From contig NZ_CP108383.1 in the NCBI RefSeq assembly GCF_035958815.1, positions 1,302,001 through 1,366,000 of the forward strand: DNA of 64,000 bases, in the 5' to 3' direction. Within the stretch, counting starts at the first letter, position 1; each line of letters starts with the position of its first letter. Made by a program: the position numbers and the translations under genes. A model generated the notes under the pieces. The model saw only the letters and a list, made by a program, of their open reading frames with translations, ran no database searches and had not been told where the DNA came from. Below, piece by piece: positions 42,647 through 56,200 of the stretch. The DNA comes from Nocardia sp. NBC_01327 (GTDB lineage Bacteria > Actinomycetota > Actinomycetes > Mycobacteriales > Mycobacteriaceae).

Positions 42647-44113
42647 GTGGGTGAGTCAGTGATCAAGGCCCCGCCGGGAACCGGCGAGCTGCCCGGCGCC
42701 GGTTCCAAGGGCATCGTGGGCGTACTGGCCCTGGCCGGCATTATCGCCGCCGTCATGCAGACACTGGTGGTGCCGCTGCTCGGCCAGCTGCCGGTGCTGT
42801 TGCACACCAGCGCCTCCAATGCCTCCTGGGTGGTGACCGCGACCCTGCTGGCGGGGGCCGTCGCCACGCCGGTCGCCGGACGGCTCGGCGATCTCTACGG
42901 CAAGCGCCGCATGCTCCTCATCTCGACGGTGCCGCTCATCGCGGGCTCGGTGCTGTGCGCGGTGGCGGATTCGGTCGTGCCGATGATCGTCGGGCGCGGG
43001 CTGCAGGGCATGGGCATGGGCATTCTGCCGCTGGGCATTTCGGCGCTGCGCGATCTCCTGCCCGCCGAGCGCCTGGGCCCGTCCATCGCCATGGTCAGCG
43101 CCTCCCTGGGGATCGGCAGCGCGCTGGGACTGCCCGTCGCGGCCGTTGTTGCGCAGCATGCGAATTGGCACATCCTGTTCTGGGGAGCCGGCGCCCTGAG
43201 CGTGCTCGTCGCGATCCTCATCTATGTGGTGGTGCCGGATGTGCCGGTGGTCGCCACGGGCCGATTTGACAGTGTCGGCGCGGTCGGACTCGGCGCCGGT
43301 CTGGTCTGCCTGCTGCTCGGGATTTCGAAGGGCGCTACCTGGGGCTGGGGCAGCGGCAGCATTGTGGGTCTGCTCGTCGCCGCCGTGGCGGTGCTGGTGC
43401 TGTGGGCGTGGTGGGAGCTGCGGACCGTCGATCCGATGGTCGATCTGCGGGTGGCCCGGCGACCGCGGGTGCTGCTGACCAATGCCTCCTCGGCCGTGCT
43501 CGGCTTCGGCATGTACTCGGCCTCGCTGATCGTGCCGCAGCTGCTGGTGCTGCCGAAGATCACCGGATACGGCCTGGGACAGTCGATGCTGGCCATGGGT
43601 CTGTGGATGGCGCCGGGCGGAATCATCATGATGGCGGTGTCGCCGCTGGGCGCCAAGCTCTCCGCCGCGCGCGGGCCGAAGGTGACTCTTATCGCCGGCG
43701 CGCTGGTGCTGTCCGCCGGATACGCGTGCTCGGCGGTCATCATGGGTTCCACGTGGGGGCTGCTGGTGGCGGTCTGCATCTGCAACTCAGGTGTGGCGCT
43801 GGCGTACGGCGCCATGCCCGCGCTCATCATGAGTGCGGTGCCGCTCTCGGAGACGGCCGCGGCGAACAGCTTCAATACGCTGATGCGCTCCATCGGCGCG
43901 TCGTTCTCGGCGGCGATCATCGGTGTGGTGCTGGCGCAGCTGAGCACCAGTCTGGGCGGACATCCGATTCCGACCGAAAACGGTTTCCGCGTAGGTCTTT
44001 TCATCGGGTGCGGCGTGGCCCTGGCCGCCGCGGCGATTGCCGCGTTCATCCCGGTGCGCCCTGCTGGAACAAGCAAGCGCTCGACCAGTAGTACAGCGGC
44101 GGTCGCGGCCTGA
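42647..44113 (+). CDS. DHA2-type MFS drug/metabolite exporter
   Basis: 488 residues from the GTG at 42647, set by GAGGAG six bases upstream; the frame extends back to 42578 through the operator. Fourteen membrane helices. Motif A of the MFS is GRLGDLYGKRRMLLIS; motif C region GMGMGILPLGISALRDLLP. The 14-helix DHA2 family exports antibiotics and dyes by proton antiport. It lies 138 bp upstream of the NRPS gene on the same strand, so it is the probable exporter of the peptide product, under control of the divergent MarR. Confidence 0.9.
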   Translation: MGESVIKAPPGTGELPGAGSKGIVGVLALAGIIAAVMQTLVVPLLGQLPVLLHTSASNASWVVTATLLAGAVATPVAGRLGDLYGKRRMLLISTVPLIAGSVLCAVADSVVPMIVGRGLQGMGMGILPLGISALRDLLPAERLGPSIAMVSASLGIGSALGLPVAAVVAQHANWHILFWGAGALSVLVAILIYVVVPDVPVVATGRFDSVGAVGLGAGLVCLLLGISKGATWGWGSGSIVGLLVAAVAVLVLWAWWELRTVDPMVDLRVARRPRVLLTNASSAVLGFGMYSASLIVPQLLVLPKITGYGLGQSMLAMGLWMAPGGIIMMAVSPLGAKLSAARGPKVTLIAGALVLSAGYACSAVIMGSTWGLLVAVCICNSGVALAYGAMPALIMSAVPLSETAAANSFNTLMRSIGASFSAAIIGVVLAQLSTSLGGHPIPTENGFRVGLFIGCGVALAAAAIAAFIPVRPAGTSKRSTSSTAAVAA

Positions 44114-44251
44114 TCGTTCGTCCACTTACGGCACGACGGAAATGGCAGCAGACTTCCAGCAACTGTGCGGTACTGTCCGCAGTCGGGGCGCGCGAATCGG
44201 TATCCATTTGCGCCCCGGCTCATTCCGCCGCTCTCGACTTCGGGAGGGACA

Positions 44252-47200
44252 GTGCCAGCCCAGTCTCCGGATGTTTGCGACGCCGTACCGTTCGAATTGT
44301 CCCGAGCCCAAATGGAATTGTGGCTCGCGGACGATATCGAGTCCGGGAACAGCGCCGATCCGCGCGCGCTCCCCGGCCAGGCGCATTACCTGGAATTGCA
44401 CGGGGAACTCGATGCGGAACTCTTCGATGCCGCGTCGCACCGCGCCTTCGGGGAGTTCGGCGTGGGACGACTGCGCATCGGCCGGACCGACGGTCGGCCG
44501 TACCAGTGGATCGCCCCGGATATCGGTGGCGCACTGGAACATGTCGATTTCACAGCCGAGCCCGAACCGCGCCGGGCCGCACTGGAATGGATGAATCGGC
44601 GGCACCGGATTCCGATCGAGCTCCTGGACGCTCCGCTGTGGGCGGCGGCGCTGCTGACGCTCGGGCCGGATCGGCATATCTGGTACGCGCAGATGCATCA
44701 CGTCGCCATCGACGGCTACGGCGGGCTGAGCCTGATCGCACGCATCGGGCAGTGGTACTCGGCGCTGCTGCGCGATACCGAACCGGAACCGTTCAAAGGT
44801 CTGTCACCAGCGGAGATCCACGCCGCCGATGCTGAATACCGGGCGTCGGCGCGCTATGGCGCCGACCGGGACTATTGGCGAGAACGCTTCTCGGACTGGA
44901 CCGCTCCGCCGCCGGAGACCGCTGCACTCCGGCCGCGTCGACGTGCCGCCGCGCCCGTCGCCCTGCGTGCCGCGGGTGCATTGTCGGCATTCGAATGGGT
45001 GGCGCTGGATCAGCTGGCCGCCGACTGCGCCGTCAGTCCGGCGCAGGTACTGGTCGCGGCACTGTGCGCATTTCAGGCGGGCACGGCGGGCACCGCGGAA
45101 CCCCTGGTGCAGCTGGCGGCCTCGGCGCGGACCACGGCCGCGCTCAAGCGGTCCGGCGGAATGCTCGCCAATGTGCTGCCGATTCGATTGCACTGCGCGG
45201 GTGCGGTCACGCTGCGTGAACTCATCGAGGCCGCCGCGCGGGAGACCCTCGGCGGGCTGCGGCATCAGCGCTACCGATTCGAGGAGCTGCGTCGCGAACT
45301 CGGTGTCGGCGCGGACCAGGTGCTGGGCCCCAGCGCGAATATCATGTTCTTCGATCGCACCAGCCGATTCGGCCGTGCGGTAGGCGAATACAGCATTCTC
45401 TCCTCGGGTTCGGTCGCGGATCTGCATTTCAATCTGTACCGCGCCGGGTCCGAGGAGGGGCTGTCGGTCGATATTCTCGCCAACCCGGAAAAGTACGACC
45501 AGCGACAGCTCGACGACCACCTGAATCGCTTCCTGCTATTCCTCGGCAATTTCATTGCCGCCGATCCGGACCAACCAGTCGGCCGCATCTGTCTCCTCAC
45601 CGACCCCGAGCGAGACCGAATCCTGCACGCCCCGAACCGCATAGACGAACCCGACCCCCTCCTGCTCCCGGATCTCTTCACCGCTACCGCCCGGAAGAAC
45701 CCCACAGCGCAGGCAGTTGTCTGCGATGCATTCCCGCAAGTCACAGTCGATGCGTCAGCGCCGCAAGCTGTGGCAGGTGCGGCAGCAGCCGTAGGGGGTG
45801 ACCCAGCGGAGCGGGCAGGGTCCGGTGCGGCAGCGGCCCTCACCTACGCCCAACTCGACGCCGCTTCGAATCGCCTGGCGCACAACCTGAGTGGCCGCGG
45901 TATCGGGCCCGGAGACGTCGTCGCCGTCCGCGCCCAGCGCTCTCTCGAATGGGTGGCGGCCATCTGGGGCGTCATGAAGTCCGGCGCGGCCTACCTTCCC
46001 CTGGACCCGGACCATCCCGCCGACCGCACCGGCACGATCCTCGACGAAGCCGAGATCAGTCTCGGAATCGACACCGCGGCAACCACATTGCCCGACGCGG
46101 TACGCGGTGACCGGGAGTGGTTGACGCGCGACGACCTCCTGCGAGTCCTCGACTACCCGGACGATGAAGCCGCCGCATTCACCGATGCCGATCGGACTCG
46201 GCCGCTGCGTGCCGGGCATCCGGCGTATGTCATCTACACGTCGGGTTCGACCGGTGGGCCGAAGGGTGTGGTTGTCACCCACGGCGGATGGGCCGGTCTT
46301 GTTGCGGCGCAGGCGGAGCACCTACCGGCCGCGGCTGGGGATCGCGTGCTGTGCGTGACGGCTCCGACGTTCGATGCCTCGCTCTGGGATGTGCTGCTCG
46401 CCGCGACCACGGGGGCGACATTGGTGGTGGCTTCGGGTGACGCGTACGCGGGACCGCGGTTGTCGGAGCTCATGCGCCGGGAACGGGTGACCCATGCCTT
46501 CGTGACGCCCGCGGTGCTGTCGAAGACCGATCCGGCGGGACTGGAACGGCTGCAATATCTTTCGACCGGGGGTGAGGCCTGCCCGCAGGCGGTGGTGGCG
46601 GCCTGGGCTCCGGGCCGGAACCTCGTGAATGTGTACGGCCCCACCGAGACCAGCATTGTCACCAATCTCGGCGCCCTCGCACCCGATCGTCCGATCACGC
46701 TGGGCACGCCCGTCGCGGGCATGCGCTGCTACGTTCTCGACCCGTGGCTGCGCCCGGTGCCTCCGGGCGTGGTCGGCGAACTCTATCTCGGCGGCCCCGG
46801 ACTGGCGCGCGGCTACCTCGCGCGCCCCGCCGCCACGGGGACGAGTTTCATCGCCGATCCCTTCGGCGCGCCCGGTGAAAGGCTCTACCGCACCGGCGAT
46901 CTCGTCACCTGGGACGAGCGCGGAGAACTCGAGTTCCGCGGCCGCGCCGATGATCAGGTCAAGCTGCGCGGGCTCCGTATCGAACTCGGTGAGATCGAGG
47001 CGGTCCTCGCCGACTGTCCCGGCGTCGCACAGGCGGTCGTCGTCGTTCACACAGGCACGGTCGCGCGAATCGTGGCATATGCCGTGCCCCGATCGGGCGT
47101 TCTGCTGACCAATCGGGAACTGGAAGTCAGTGCGGCGCAGCGGCTGCCGAGCTATATGGTGCCGACCATCGTGCTGCTGGATCGGTTGCCGGTCACGGCG

Positions 47201-50200
47201 AACGGGAAGGTGGATCGACGGGCGCTGCCCGCACCGGTGTGTGTGGCGACCCAGTATCGGGCGCCTGTCACCCGCGCGGAAAAGGCTGTGGCCGAGGCAT
47301 TCGCACAGGTTCTGGGAGTCGACGCCCCGGGCCTCGACGACGATTTCTTTGCGCTGGGCGGTGATTCGCTGACCGCGACGCTCGTAACGGCTCGAGTCGG
47401 CGCGGCGCTCGGGGTGGCGGCCGGAGTGCGGGAGCTGTTCGAGTCGAGCACGGTGGCCAGTTTCGCGGAGCGGGTGGGAGCCCGGGATCTCCTCGTGGAC
47501 CGGGTACGGCCCGCGCCTCGGGAACGGCCGGAGCGGGTGCCGATCTCGCATGCGCAGCACCGGCTTTGGCTGCTGAATCGGCTAGATCCGGAGTCGGCGG
47601 CGTACAACATGCTGCTGTGCCTGCGGCTGACCGGCGCTGTCGATGTCAGCGCGCTGACGGCCGCACTGACCGATGTGGTCGGCCGCCACGAGGCCCTGCG
47701 CACATCGTTCCCGGAACTCGATGGCCTGGTCTGCCAGCAGATCTCGCCGGTGGACGCCGTGATCGCCGGGCTGGAACCGGAGCCGGTCGAGGCGGCGGAC
47801 TTCGAGCGCACCATGGCCGACTTCGGCGACACCGGCTTCGATCTCGCTGCCGCACCGCCGATTCGGGTGCGCCTGCTGCGGGTCCACAATGACGACGACC
47901 GCCCCGATCATCACGTGCTCGCGGTGCTGGTGCATCATGTGATCGCCGACGGACTCTCGCTCGGCCCGTTCGCGCGTGATCTGGCAACCGCGTATACGGC
48001 GCGGGTGCGCAGCACTTCACCGGAGTGGTCACCCCTGCCGCTGCAGTACGCGGACTACACCCTGTGGCAACATGCCGTGCTGGGTTCCGATTCCGATCCG
48101 GAGTCGGAATTGTCCCGACAGCTCGGCCACTGGTCGGAGGTGCTGTCGGGGCTTCCGGTGGAATCGGCCCTGCCGCCGCATCATCCGCGTCCGGCGCACC
48201 CGTCGGGGCGTGCGGAGCGGGTGTGCACAGATCTTCCGGGCGATACCGTCCGGGGGTTGCAAGAGGTAGCACAACGGCATGGCGCGACCTTGTTCATGGT
48301 CGTCCATGCCGGGCTGGCGGTCGTGCTGGCCGCGATATCGGGCGGAAGCGATATCGCGGTCGGCACGCCGGTCGCCGGGCGGGGTGATGCCCGCCTGGAC
48401 GACCTGATCGGCATGTTCGTCAATACGCTGGTACTGCGGGTGCCCGTGGATGCCGCGGAGTCGTTCGACGCGCTGCTGTCCCGCGTCCGGGATATCGATC
48501 TGAGCGCCTTCGCGCACGACGAGGTTCCGTTCGAACGCCTGGTGGAAGCCGCGCGGCTGCCGGGCTCCAGGTTCCGGCATCCGCTGTTCCAGGTCATGCT
48601 GTCGTTCCGCTCGGGTGGCCGCACCGAATTCGAACTGCCCGGACTGCGGGTGGAGTCTCTCGAAATGCCTTTACCCCTGGCCAAATTCGACCTCGAGTTC
48701 ACGGTGGTCGAATCCCCGGCCGGGCTCTCGGTGACCGCGCAGTACGCCACGGATCTGTTCGACCGGAACGCAATGGAGGCGCTGACACAGCGGCTGGTCC
48801 GGGTCCTCGCCCACATCGCCCGGGATTCGGCGGTCGCCATCGGTGACATAGACCTGCTGGCGCCGGACGAACGGCGTGCGCTGCGGGACTGGAACGACAC
48901 CAGCGAAGCCGTCGCGGTCACGTGGCCGCGGCTGCTCACCCGCGCGGCGGCCTACGCCCCGGACGCCGTCGCGGTGACGTGCGAGGGCGGTGCGCTGACC
49001 TACCGCGAGCTCGGCGCCCGCTCGAATCACCTGGCCCGCAAGCTGATCGCGCTGGGTATCGGCCCCGAGGACATGGTCGCGGTGGCACTGCCCCGTTCCC
49101 TCGAATGGGTGGTGGCGGTCTGCGCGGTGGCGCACGCGGGTGCGGCGTATCTTCCCGTCGATTCGGCCGCGCCCGCCGAGCGCATCGCACTCGTGCTGAC
49201 CGATTCCGGTGCGGCCGTGGGTATTACCGTGGCCCGCAGGCAGGCGGATCTGCCCGCTCTCGCTGGCGGCGAGTGGCTGATCATCGATCCGGAGGAGCCG
49301 GTCGAGCCGTCCCCGAAGCCGATCACCGATGCCGACCGCGTGCGTCCGCTGCGCCTGCAGCATCCGGCCTATGTCGTGTACGCCTCCGGATCCAACGGAA
49401 ACCCGAAGGCCGCCACCATCACCCACGCCGGCCTGGCGAATGTGGTGGTGACCCAGGCGCAGCGCTGCGACTCCGATCCCGATATCCGGGTGCTCGCGGT
49501 CGCCTCCCCGGGCTTCGACGCCTCGGTGTGGGAACTGCTGCTGGCCTTGGGTTCCGGCGCCACCCTGGTGGTCGCGCCGCCGTGGGCCTACGCCGGTGAC
49601 GCCCTGCTCGACCTCATGGACCGCGAGCGCATCACACACGCCATGCTCACCCCGCGGGTGCTGGCCACCCTCGAGGCGCCGGAGCGACTTCCGCACCTGC
49701 GATTGCTCGCCACCTCCGGTGCGGCGTGCCCACCGGAACTGGCCGGAATCTGGTCCGCCGGGCGCTGTTTCATCAATGCCTACGGCCCGGCCGAGGCCAC
49801 CCTCTGGTCCACCGTCAGCCGTCCGCTGCGGGCCGAGCCCGCGGTGTCCATCGGCGGCCCCGTCGTCGGCGCGCGCTGCTACGTGCTGGACAACCGCCTG
49901 CGGCCGGTCCCGCCGGGCGCGATCGGTGAAGTGTACGTAGCCGGAACAGGTCTGGCGCGCGGCTACCATCGCAGGCCGGGACTGACCGGCGGCCGCTTCG
50001 TGCCGAACGGCTTCGGCGCACCGGGCGAACGCATGTACCGCACCGGTGATCTCGGCTCCTGGCGCACCGACGGCGAGCTGGATTACCACGGCCGCAATGA
50101 CGTCCCGCCCGAACCGATCCGATCCGGTGCGGAGGTCCGGGCACCGCGTTCGGCGCTCGAAGAGTCGGTGGCGCAGGTGTTCACGCAGGTCCTCGGACTC

Positions 50201-53200
50201 GACCGGATGGGCGTCCTCGACGACTTCTTCGCGCTCGGCGGCGATTCGCTCAGCGCCACCCGCAGTGTCGCGCTGCTGCGCGAGGCGGGGTGGGAGCTCG
50301 ACCTGCGCGACGTGTTCGACGAGCCCACCGTGGCGGGCCTGGCCGCCGTGTTGCGCACACGCGGGCGCACCGCGTCGACCGTTCCGCTGATCACCGGTCC
50401 ACAGGAGCGATCCGAGCGAGTCCCGCTCTCGTTCGCGCAGCAGGGCATCTGGCTGCTCGACCGCCGTGGCGCGGGCGCGGCCTATCACCTTCTGCTGGCC
50501 GTGCGCCTGACCGGTGCGCTCGATGTGGTGGCCCTGGCCGCCGCCGTATCCGATGTGGTCCACCGGCACGAGGCGCTGCGCACCTACTTCCCCGAGCACG
50601 AGGGGGTGCCGTATCAGGCGGTGTCGCACGAGGACGTCGGCGCGCTGGAAATGCGGCGGATGCCCCCGATCCGGTTGCAGCGGGCACTGGCCCAGTTCGA
50701 GGCCGCACCTTTCGATCTCGCGGTGGCGCCGCCGATCCGGGTGCGGCTGTACGCGGTCGATTCCTCCATACAACCCGCGGCGTTCGCCGGTACCCGCGGG
50801 CAGTCCGAGTGGGTGCTGGCCGTAGCCGTGCATCACGTCAACGCGGACGGTTATTCGCTGGGTCCGCTCACGCGCGACCTCGCGGCGGCCTACCTCGCCC
50901 GGGCCACCGGCGGCGAACCGCAATGGCCCGCACTCCCCATGCAGTACGCGGACTACTCGCTGCGCCGGCACGCCGCCCTGGGTACCACCGCCGACCCCGA
51001 TTCGGAGCTGAATCGGCAGCTGGAGCACTGGGTTCGGGTGCTCGCCGACGCCCCTGCCGAACTCCCGCTGCCCCTCGATCGCCCGCGCCCCGAATCCGCC
51101 GGATACAGCGGTGACTGCGTCGAATGGTCCGTGCCGCAGGGGATTACGTCCACCCTGCGGGATATCGCGCGCGAACACCGGGCTTCACTGTTCATGGTCG
51201 TCCATGCCGCCCTGGCGGTACTGCTGGCGAAACTCTCCGGGACCGGCGACATCGTCATCGGCACGCCGACGGCCGGTCGCGACGCCTCCGGTCTGGACGA
51301 GCTCGTGGGCATGTTCGTCAATCCTGTTGCCCTGCGGACTGTCATCGATGCCGACGAATCGTTCGCCCAGCTGCTCGACCGGGTGCGCGATACCGATGTC
51401 GAGGCCTTCGTGCACGCGCAGGCGCCCTTCGAATGCATTGTGGACGCACTCGGCCTGACCCGTTCGGCCGCACGGCATCCGCTGTTCCAGGTGGTGCTGG
51501 CCTTCCAGAACTTCGGCACGCCGCAGCTGCACCTGCCCGGGGTCCGGGTGGAGCCGATTGCGCCGCCGCCGCGTACCGTGCGCGTCGATCTGGAATTCGA
51601 CATCGCGGAGGTGGATGCCCACCTCGCCGTCGAACTGCGGTACGACACCGCGCTTTTCGACCGGGACAGCGCTGAATCCATACTGCACCGCTTCGACCTG
51701 CTGCTCGCCCAGGTGGCCGCCGACCCGGCACGACCGGTGCGCACCTTCGATGCGCTCGGCGCGGACGAACGCCGCCGAGTCCTATACGACTGGAACAAGA
51801 CCGGCGGCGCGACCCCGACCAATCTTCCAGGTCTGATGGCTCGTGCCGTCGCTCTGGCGCCGGATACCGCAGCGGTGGTGTGCGGTGATCGCACCCTGAC
51901 CTACCGAGCGCTCGACGAGCAGTCGAATCGACTGACCCGCGCGCTGATTCGGCGTGGCATCGGCCCGGATTCCACCGTGGCCGTGGCCCTGCACCGTTCG
52001 ATCGACTGGCTGGTCGCGCTGTGGGCCGTGGCCAAATCGGGCGCGACCTACCTGCCGATCGAACCGCGCCATCCGCGGCAGCGCATCGAGCGCATGCTCT
52101 CGGATTCCGGTGCGACGCTGGGCATTACCACTGAGGCTATCGGCATCCGGCCGGGCTGGCTGCTGCTGGACGATCCGGCACTGCGCGCCGAACTCGCCGC
52201 CGCCTCCGGCTCCACCGTGTGCGCCGCCGAGCGCCCGCGCCGTTTACGCCTGCTCGATGCGGCCTACCTGATCTTCACCTCCGGTTCGACCGGTGTGCCC
52301 AAGGGTGTGGTGACTACTCACGGCGGCCTCGCCAACATTGTCGGTGCGCAGGCGAAACACTGTGCCCCGAAGCGCGATTCGCGCGTTCTCGGGCTGGCCT
52401 CGCCGAGCTTCGACGCCTCGCTCTGGGAGGTGCTGCTGGCGGTGGGCGCGGGCGGCACCCTCGTCCTTGCCGCGGCGGAGGTGTTCGGCGGGACCGAGCT
52501 GACGGATCTACTGCGCCGCGAGCGCATTACGCACGCCTTCATCACCCCCGCGGTCCTGGCCGGAATGGACCCGGCGGACCTGGAAACCCCGGGCGCGGAG
52601 TCGGTACCGCGGGTACTCGTCACCGGCGGTGAGGTGGTGGCCCCGAACCTCGCCGCGCGCTGGTCGGCCGGTCGCAGGCTGCTCGTTGCCTACGGTCCCT
52701 CCGAGGCCACCATTATTTCGAATCTGAGTGCCCCGTACGCGCCGAACGACCCGGTGACACTGGGCGGTCCGGCAATGGGGGCGCGCTGCTACGTCCTCGA
52801 CGGCCGCCTGGCACCCGTGCCGGTCGGCGTCGCGGGGGAGCTGTACCTGGCGGGTCCGGGCGTGGCACGCGGATATCGATCCGCTCCGGCGCTGACCGCG
52901 ACCCGCTTCCTCGCCGATCCCTTCGCGCCCGGCCGCATGTACCGCACCGGTGATGCGGTCCGCTGGCGGGCCGAGGGCACGCTGGAATTCATCGGCCGCA
53001 CCGATGCCCAGGTGAAGGTGCGCGGTATGCGCATCGAGCCGGGCGAGATCGAAGCCGCGGCGTTGAGCGCGGCCGGGATCACGCAGGCGGTGGTCGTGAT
53101 CCGCGAGGACAACCCCGGTGAACAGCGCATTGCCGCCTATGTGACGGGTCGGAGCGTGGACGTCGGCCGGGTCCGCACGGCGGTCGCGCAGCAGCTGCCC

Positions 53201-56200
53201 GACTACATGGTGCCCTCGGTGTTCGTGGTTCTCGAGCGGTTGCCCCTGACCGCCGCCGGCAAGGTGGATCGTGCCGCACTGCCCGCACCCGCCGCCGAGC
53301 CGGCGCCGTTCCGTGCACCGCACACTCCCGCGGAACATGCGGTGGCGCAGGCCTTCTCCGAGGTTCTGCATGCCACCCGCGTCGGCCTGGACGATGACTT
53401 CTTCCTGTTGGGCGGCAATTCGCTCAGCGCCACCCGGGTGGCGGCGCGATTGGGCGCGGCACTGGGGATCGGGGTGCCGGTGCGGGCGGTATTCGACGCC
53501 TCGACGGTGGTGGAACTGGCTGCGCGCCTTGCCGTTTCGGCAGCGGTCGCGCGCCTGCCCCTGGTGGCCGTGCCGCGCCCGGACCTCGTGCCGCTGTCCT
53601 TCGCCCAGCAGCGACTGTGGCTGCTCAACCGGCTCGATCCCGATTCCGGCGCCTACAATATTCCGCTGGTCCTGCGCCTGGAAGGGCGAGTGGATGTGGC
53701 GGCACTGGTGTCGGCGCTGCGGGCGGTCGCGGCGCGGCACGAGGTGCTGCGCACGTACTACCCCGAGATCGACGGTGTGGCCTGTCAGCGCGTCGTGGCC
53801 AGGGAGCCGGCGCTCGATATCCGTACCGTCCGTCCGGCGCGAGTGGCCGCGACGCTCGAGGAATACTGCTCCGCGCCTTTCGATCTGAGTGCGAAGCCGC
53901 CGCTGCGCGCGGGATTGTTCGCGGTGGGGGCGGCGGTCGAGCGCGCCCAGGAGTGGCGGCTGGTCTTTGTCGTGTACCACGCGAATGCCGATGGATTCTC
54001 GCTCGCGCCGCTGGCCCGCGATCTGGCCGAGGCGTATTCGGCCGGGCGGCACGGGAAGTACCCGTCGTGGACGCCGCCTGTGGTGCAGTATGCCGACTAC
54101 ACACTGTGGCAGCGATCGATGCTTGGCTCAGCCGACGATCCGGAATCGGAGATGTCGCGCCAGATCGACTACTGGACAACCACTCTCGCGGGACTTCCGG
54201 CGGAACTCGGACTTCCGACGGATCGCCTCCGTCCGCCGGTGGCCTCGCAGTGCGGCCGGACCGTATCGTCGGTGATTCCGGAATCGACGGTGCGGGCCCT
54301 GCGCGAACTCGCGTGGCAGCACGACGCCTCGCTGTTCATGACGCTGCACGCCGGGCTGGCCCTGCTGCTCGCGGCCTGGTCGGGCACCGACGATATCGCG
54401 ATCGGCACCCCGGTGGCGGGACGCGGAGCGGCGGAGCTCGACGAGCTGGTCGGCATGTTCGTCAATACCCTGGTGCTCCGCACGGAAGTTGCTGCCGCCG
54501 AATCGTTCTCGACGCTGCTGGAGCGGGTGCGCAGTCTCGATCTCGCCGCGTTCGCGCACACCGACCTGCCCTTCGAGCAGGTGGTGGACGTGCTCGATCC
54601 GCCGCGCTCGCGTGCCCGCCATCCGCTCTTCCAGGTGGTCCTGGCCCTGCAGAATCTCGATCCCGTGCGCCCGGAGCTCTCCGGCCTGCACGTCGAACCG
54701 GTGCTCCTGCCCTCGGTGACCTCGCGCTTCGACCTGGAATTCACGGTGACCCAGGCGGATTCCGGGCTCGGTCTCGAGGTGCAGTACGCCACCGAGCTTT
54801 TCGACCACGACACCATTGTCGCGCTGGTCGAGCGCTACCTCCTGCTGTTGCAGCGCGTCACCGTCGAACCGCACACGCCCACCGCGCGCATCGGCCTGCT
54901 CAGCACCGCGGAGTACCGCCGAACCGTGCTGGATTGGAACGACACAGACGGCGACAGCGCCGATCTGCTGCTGCCCGATCTGCTGGCGGCGGCGGTCCGG
55001 CGCGCACCCGATGCCGAGGCCGTGCGCCGCGGCGACCTGGTCCTCACCTACCGCGAGCTCGACGAGCGCTCCGACCGGATCGCCCGGTGGCTGACGACGC
55101 GCGGCGTCGGTCCGGAAGATGTGGTGGCGCTGGGCATGTCGCGCTCACCGGCCTGGGTCGTGGCGTGCTGGGGCGTGACCAAATCGGGTGCGGCCTTCAT
55201 GCCCGTCGATCCGGGATTCCCCCGGGCCCGCATAGCGAACATGCTCGATGAGGCAGACGTGCGCGCTGTGGTGACCACCGACGGTGAGAGCGTTGCCTTC
55301 AGCACGCAGCCGGACGTCGAGGTGCTCGCTCTCGATGCGGAGGGATCGAGTCCCGCACTGCGGCAGCAGGAATCGTGGCAGCGGGAATCGCGGCAGCATG
55401 GACCACGACAGCACCTCGGCACGGCCGCCTACGTCATTCACACCTCAGGCTCCACCGGCCTGCCCAAGGGCGTGGTGGTCACCCACGCCGGTCTCGCGAA
55501 TATGGCCGCCGCGCAGCATCGGTACATCGGCGCGGATGCGCGGTCTCGCATATTGTGCCTGGCCACACCGAGTTTCGACGTGTCGGTATGGGAGCTGGTG
55601 CTCGCGGCCGGGGCCGCCGCCACCCTGCTGGTCGCTCCACCGGACGCGTACGCGGGCACGGAACTCACGCTGCTCATGCGTCGTGAACGAGTCACTCACG
55701 CCTTCGTGACGCCCGCCGTGCTGGCCTGCACCGATCCGGCCGATCTACCCGGGCTGTCGGTGGTGCTCACCGGCGGTGAAGCCTGCCCACCGGCGGTGGC
55801 TTCCGCCTGGGGCGCGGCGCATCGGCTGCTCAATGCCTACGGCCCGACCGAGGCGACGGTCATCGCCACCATGAGCCGGGCGCTCGACGGTGACCATGCC
55901 ATCACCATCGGCGAACCCGTGGTCGGGATGCGCTGCTATGTGCTCGATCGCAGTCTGCGCCCCGTGCCGATCGGCGCCACGGGTGAGCTGTATCTCGGCG
56001 GGCCCGCGGTGGCGCGTGGCTATCTGGGCCGATTCGGCGCCACGGCAGCATGTTTCGTCGCGGACCCGTTCGGTCCCGCCGGTGCGCGCCTCTACCGCAC
56101 CGGGGATCTTGTCACCTGGTCCGCCACCGGCGAGCTGATCTATCAGGGCCGCACCGATTTCCAGGTCAAGGTGCGCGGGGTACGCGTGGAACTCGGCGAG

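Noticed and set aside
48671..51178. Long open frame (835 codons) on the minus strand inside the NRPS gene
   Set aside because: Antisense to a clearly functional synthetase; Arg/Gly/His-rich composition and no family motifs. Such shadow frames are expected at this GC content.
55360..55420. Gln-rich short repeats in module 4
   Set aside because: In-frame low-complexity insertion in a loop before motif A3; likely neutral.
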